A stretch of 7,543 nucleotides of DNA from assembly GCA_937925645.1 (NCBI GenBank), contig CALAMB010000322.1, positions 1 to 7,543 on the forward strand. Direction: 5' to 3'. This stretch comes from an uncultured Acidobacteriota bacterium. GTDB taxonomy: Bacteria; Acidobacteriota; JAAYUB01. The translations under genes and the position numbers were made by a program. Below the pieces are notes generated by a model. That model ran no database searches and was not told the DNA's origin. It saw only the letters and a list, made by a program, of their open reading frames with translations. This document shows positions 5,706 through 7,543 of the stretch, one piece after another. How positions within the stretch are numbered: the first letter of the stretch is position 1; each line of letters starts with the position of its first letter.

Positions 5706-5828
5706 ATGCGGCTGTTCACGACGTTCGGATTCTTCAGCGTGGTGCAGAAGGAGGGGGCAGCGGGCCTCACGGTCCGCGCCCGGCCGGCCGGCGGCGGCCG
5801 GCACGAAATCCAAATAAAGGAGAGATGA
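5706..5828 (+). CDS. Small ORF with [12 protein letters not shown] motif, possibly truncated
   Basis: This 40-aa frame starts [20 protein letters not shown] and continues [15 protein letters not shown] at 5696-5701 lies 4 nt before its ATG, and its stop TGA (5826-5828) overlaps an ATG in front of metK. From memory, proteins opening with a similar [12 protein letters not shown]...LTVRAR block occur as small unnamed proteins and usually continue beyond the VRAR motif. This one soon turns into an unrelated [10 protein letters not shown] tail, which suggests loss of its C-terminal part. It may be the 3' part of the larger disrupted gene starting at 5483. Function unknown. No membrane segment is convincing. 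Confidence 0.5.
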   Translation: MRLFTTFGFFSVVQKEGAAGLTVRARPAGGGRHEIQIKER

Positions 5829-5830
5829 AA

Positions 5831-6994
5831 ATGACAAACGAATCCCGTTTCTTCACGTCCGAATCGGTGACCGAGGGACACCCCGACAAGGCCGCCGACC
5901 AGATCGCCGACGCCGTGCTCGACGCGGTGCTGGCCCAGGACCCCGCCGGCCGCGTGGCCTGCGAGGTGCTGCTCACGCCCGGCCGGGTCACGGTGGCCGG
6001 CGAGATCACCACCCGCGCGGAGATCGACATCCCGATGATCGCGCGGGGCGTCCTCCTCGACATCGGCTACGACAGCGCCGAAGCCGGACTGGATGGGCGG
6101 ACCTGCGAGGTGGACTGCCGGGTGCAGCGGCAGTCGCCCGAGATCGCCGCGGCGGTCCGCGACGGCGGCGCCGGCGACCAGGGGCTCATGGTGGGCTACG
6201 CCTGCCGCGAGACCGCGGCGCTCATGCCGCTCCCCATCGCCCTGGCCCACGCGCTGGCCCGGCGCCTGGCGGCGGTGCGCCGCGACGGCACGCTCGCGTA
6301 CCTCGGCCCCGACGGCAAGACCCAGGTGACGGTGGAGTACCGCGGCGGGCGCCCCGTCCGCGTGGCCGCGGTGGTGGTGAGCGCCCAGCACGCGCCGGGC
6401 GTCGCGCCGAAGCGGCTCGAGGCCGACATCCGCGAGCGGGTGATCGCGGCGGCCATCCCCCCGGAGCTCCTCGACGGGCGGACGATTTACCACGTCAACC
6501 CGGGCGGCCCCTTCACCACGGGCGGGCCGGCGGCCGACTGCGGCCTCACCGGGCGCAAGCTGATGGTGGACACCTACGGCGGCGCCGCCCGCCACGGCGG
6601 CGGCGCCTTCTCGGGGAAGGACCCCACCAAGGTGGACCGCTCCGCCGCCTACATGGCCCGGCACATCGCCAAGACCGTCGTGGCGGCGGGGCTGGCGGAG
6701 CGGGCCGAGGTGCAGCTGGCGTACGCCATCGGCGTGGCCGAGCCGGTGAGCGTGCGGGTGGACACGTTCGGCACCGCCCGGGTGGAAGAGCGCCGGCTGG
6801 AGGAGGCGGTGCGCGGGCACTTCCCCCTGCGGCCGCGGGAGATCATCCGGCACCTGCGCCTGGACCGGCCCGTCTACCGGGCCACCGCCGCCTACGGCCA
6901 CTTCGGCCGCGAGGGGGACGGCTTCACCTGGGAGCGCACCGAGGGCGCCGCGGCGCTCGCGGCCGCCACCGACGGCGGCGGGAGGGCGCGATGA
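5831..6994 (+). CDS. metK: S-adenosylmethionine synthetase (methionine adenosyltransferase)
   Basis: MetK makes S-adenosylmethionine from methionine and ATP in the cytoplasm, releasing phosphate and pyrophosphate. The 387-aa protein is full length (E. coli has 384). Catalytic and metal residues are all present by position: H17 and D19 in the GHPDK motif (16-20), signature [12 protein letters not shown] (113-124) with D116, K163, D236, R242 and K243 in GLTGRK, and signature GGGAFSGKD (256-264) with K263, K267 and D269. It ends with the usual AAYGHFGR. Two oddities stand out. The segment before GAGDQG is about five residues shorter than in E. coli. The NPTGRF motif reads NPGGPF (223-228), changing the Arg next to the adenine-stacking Phe to Pro. 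The start at 5831 was chosen because AAAGGAG (5816-5822) lies 8 nt upstream; the ATG at 5825 is only 2 nt away. It overlaps the next gene by 4 nt. Sitting among unknown small genes, it may be an accessory copy. Confidence 0.96.
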   Translation: MTNESRFFTSESVTEGHPDKAADQIADAVLDAVLAQDPAGRVACEVLLTPGRVTVAGEITTRAEIDIPMIARGVLLDIGYDSAEAGLDGRTCEVDCRVQRQSPEIAAAVRDGGAGDQGLMVGYACRETAALMPLPIALAHALARRLAAVRRDGTLAYLGPDGKTQVTVEYRGGRPVRVAAVVVSAQHAPGVAPKRLEADIRERVIAAAIPPELLDGRTIYHVNPGGPFTTGGPAADCGLTGRKLMVDTYGGAARHGGGAFSGKDPTKVDRSAAYMARHIAKTVVAAGLAERAEVQLAYAIGVAEPVSVRVDTFGTARVEERRLEEAVRGHFPLRPREIIRHLRLDRPVYRATAAYGHFGREGDGFTWERTEGAAALAAATDGGGRAR

Positions 6995-7410
6995 ACACCG
7001 CCGTCATCATCACCGTCGCCGCGCTGCTGGCCACCAAGTGGCTGGACTGCCGGACCACGCTCCGCCGGGTCGGCTCGCCGGACGGCGAGACCAACCCCCT
7101 GGCGCGCACCGCCATGGCCCGCTGGGGGATGCGCCGGGCGACCTGGGGCGTGTTCGCCCTGGCCGCCCTGATCACGGGGACCGCCGCGGCGGCGGCGCTC
7201 GGGTCCCCGTCGCCCTGGGCCCGCCCCGCCTTCACGGCCCTGGGGCTCGCCATCGCCGCGGTCCAGGGGGCGGTGGCCCGCCACAACGCCACGGGCCGGA
7301 GCAACGCCGTCACCCGCGCCGTGCTCCGCGCCCACTGCGCCTGGCTCCGCGGGCGGACCGACCACGACCGACGCAATCGACAATTCAAAAGGAGGTCCCA
7401 TGAGCGATAA
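6991..7410 (+). CDS. Small polytopic membrane protein of unknown function
   Basis: This 139-aa protein overlaps metK by ATGA (6991-6994), implying translational coupling. A GGGAGGG site lies about 6 nt upstream. It has about three membrane segments: 3-18 (ending in KWLDCRTT, 16-23), about 50-70 and about 79-97. A conserved-looking ETNPLAR (33-39) lies in the first loop. The basic tail (about 98-139, with [15 protein letters not shown]) is probably cytoplasmic. The LDxxTT...NPLAR pattern resembles DUF5658-like small membrane proteins. I hold that from memory only and it is not a firm assignment. No transport or enzymatic motif is visible. It is followed by a gene overlapping it by 11 nt, so the metK-membrane protein-next gene order is a tight operon. 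Confidence 0.8.
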   Translation: MNTAVIITVAALLATKWLDCRTTLRRVGSPDGETNPLARTAMARWGMRRATWGVFALAALITGTAAAAALGSPSPWARPAFTALGLAIAAVQGAVARHNATGRSNAVTRAVLRAHCAWLRGRTDHDRRNRQFKRRSHER

Positions 7411-7543
7411 ACCCAACCACCAATTTTTCCGCGACTGCCTGCGGCCCGCGCGCCCCGACGGGGACGCCCACTGGGCCGACTTCCTGGAGCGGCTGGCGGC
7501 GCTGGGGCGCGACCCGCGGCTCCTCTGGTACCCGAGCAGCGGG
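7400..7543 (+). CDS. Unknown protein, N-terminal 48 residues (runs off window)
   Basis: AAAAGGAGGT (7387-7396) precedes the ATG at 7400, and the frame stays open to the window end, so the 3' part is missing. The visible residues are [20 protein letters not shown], then a helical stretch WADFLERLAALGRDPRLL, ending in WYPSSG (43-48). The WYPSSG end looks like the start of a conserved motif in unnamed proteins, but I cannot name the family. It overlaps the membrane-protein gene by 11 nt and belongs to the same operon as metK. Confidence 0.8.
   Translation, partial: MSDKPNHQFFRDCLRPARPDGDAHWADFLERLAALGRDPRLLWYPSSG

Noticed and set aside
5341..5830. SAM riboswitch upstream of metK
   Set aside because: I could not find the multi-helix SAM-I/II layout; the hairpins are simple GC stems, and translation initiates between them and metK.
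5654..6901. 415-codon minus-strand frame opposite metK
   Set aside because: His/Arg/Gly-rich shadow of metK, caused by extreme GC at third positions.

Overview
This window looks like an accessory region of a bacterial chromosome, with strong Shine-Dalgarno sites, a sigma70-type promoter and ATGA gene overlaps. Base composition is very uneven. The left gene (210-1442) is moderate in GC by eye. The ADP-ribosylglycohydrolase gene and the rightward operon are extremely GC-rich, with nearly every third codon position G or C. The control region between the divergent operons is AT-rich. I cannot name the organism. The dispersed heptamer repeats and long non-coding stretches are not specific enough to assign a phylum.

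Layout: (1) 1-209 holds a tandem heptamer repeat and a terminator for the leftward gene. (2) 210-1442, minus strand, encodes an unrecognised membrane protein with a large coiled-coil soluble domain. (3) 1443-2311 is non-coding and carries a nested inverted-repeat element (1799-2081) and two composite heptamer repeats (2118-2276). (4) 2312-4445, minus strand, is a two-gene operon: an HTH (XRE-type) protein fused to a SAM-dependent methyltransferase, then an ADP-ribosylglycohydrolase. (5) 4446-4661 is a divergent, AT-rich control region with a near-consensus sigma70 promoter and repeated GGAATATT-type sites. (6) 4662-7543, plus strand, is a rightward operon: a possible leaderless 64-aa ORF, a 157-aa unknown protein, a frame-disrupted small gene region, a complete S-adenosylmethionine synthetase (metK), a small membrane protein overlapping metK by 4 nt, and an unknown protein that runs off the window.

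The central idea is a divergent locus organised around S-adenosylmethionine. One arm makes SAM (MetK) together with small proteins of unknown function. The other arm encodes a DNA-binding protein with a SAM-binding methyltransferase domain, plus an enzyme predicted to remove ADP-ribose. The repeated palindromic sites next to the rightward promoter and inside the 5' end of the HTH gene are good candidates for the regulator's operators. That the locus is one functional unit is inference from gene order, not something the sequence proves.
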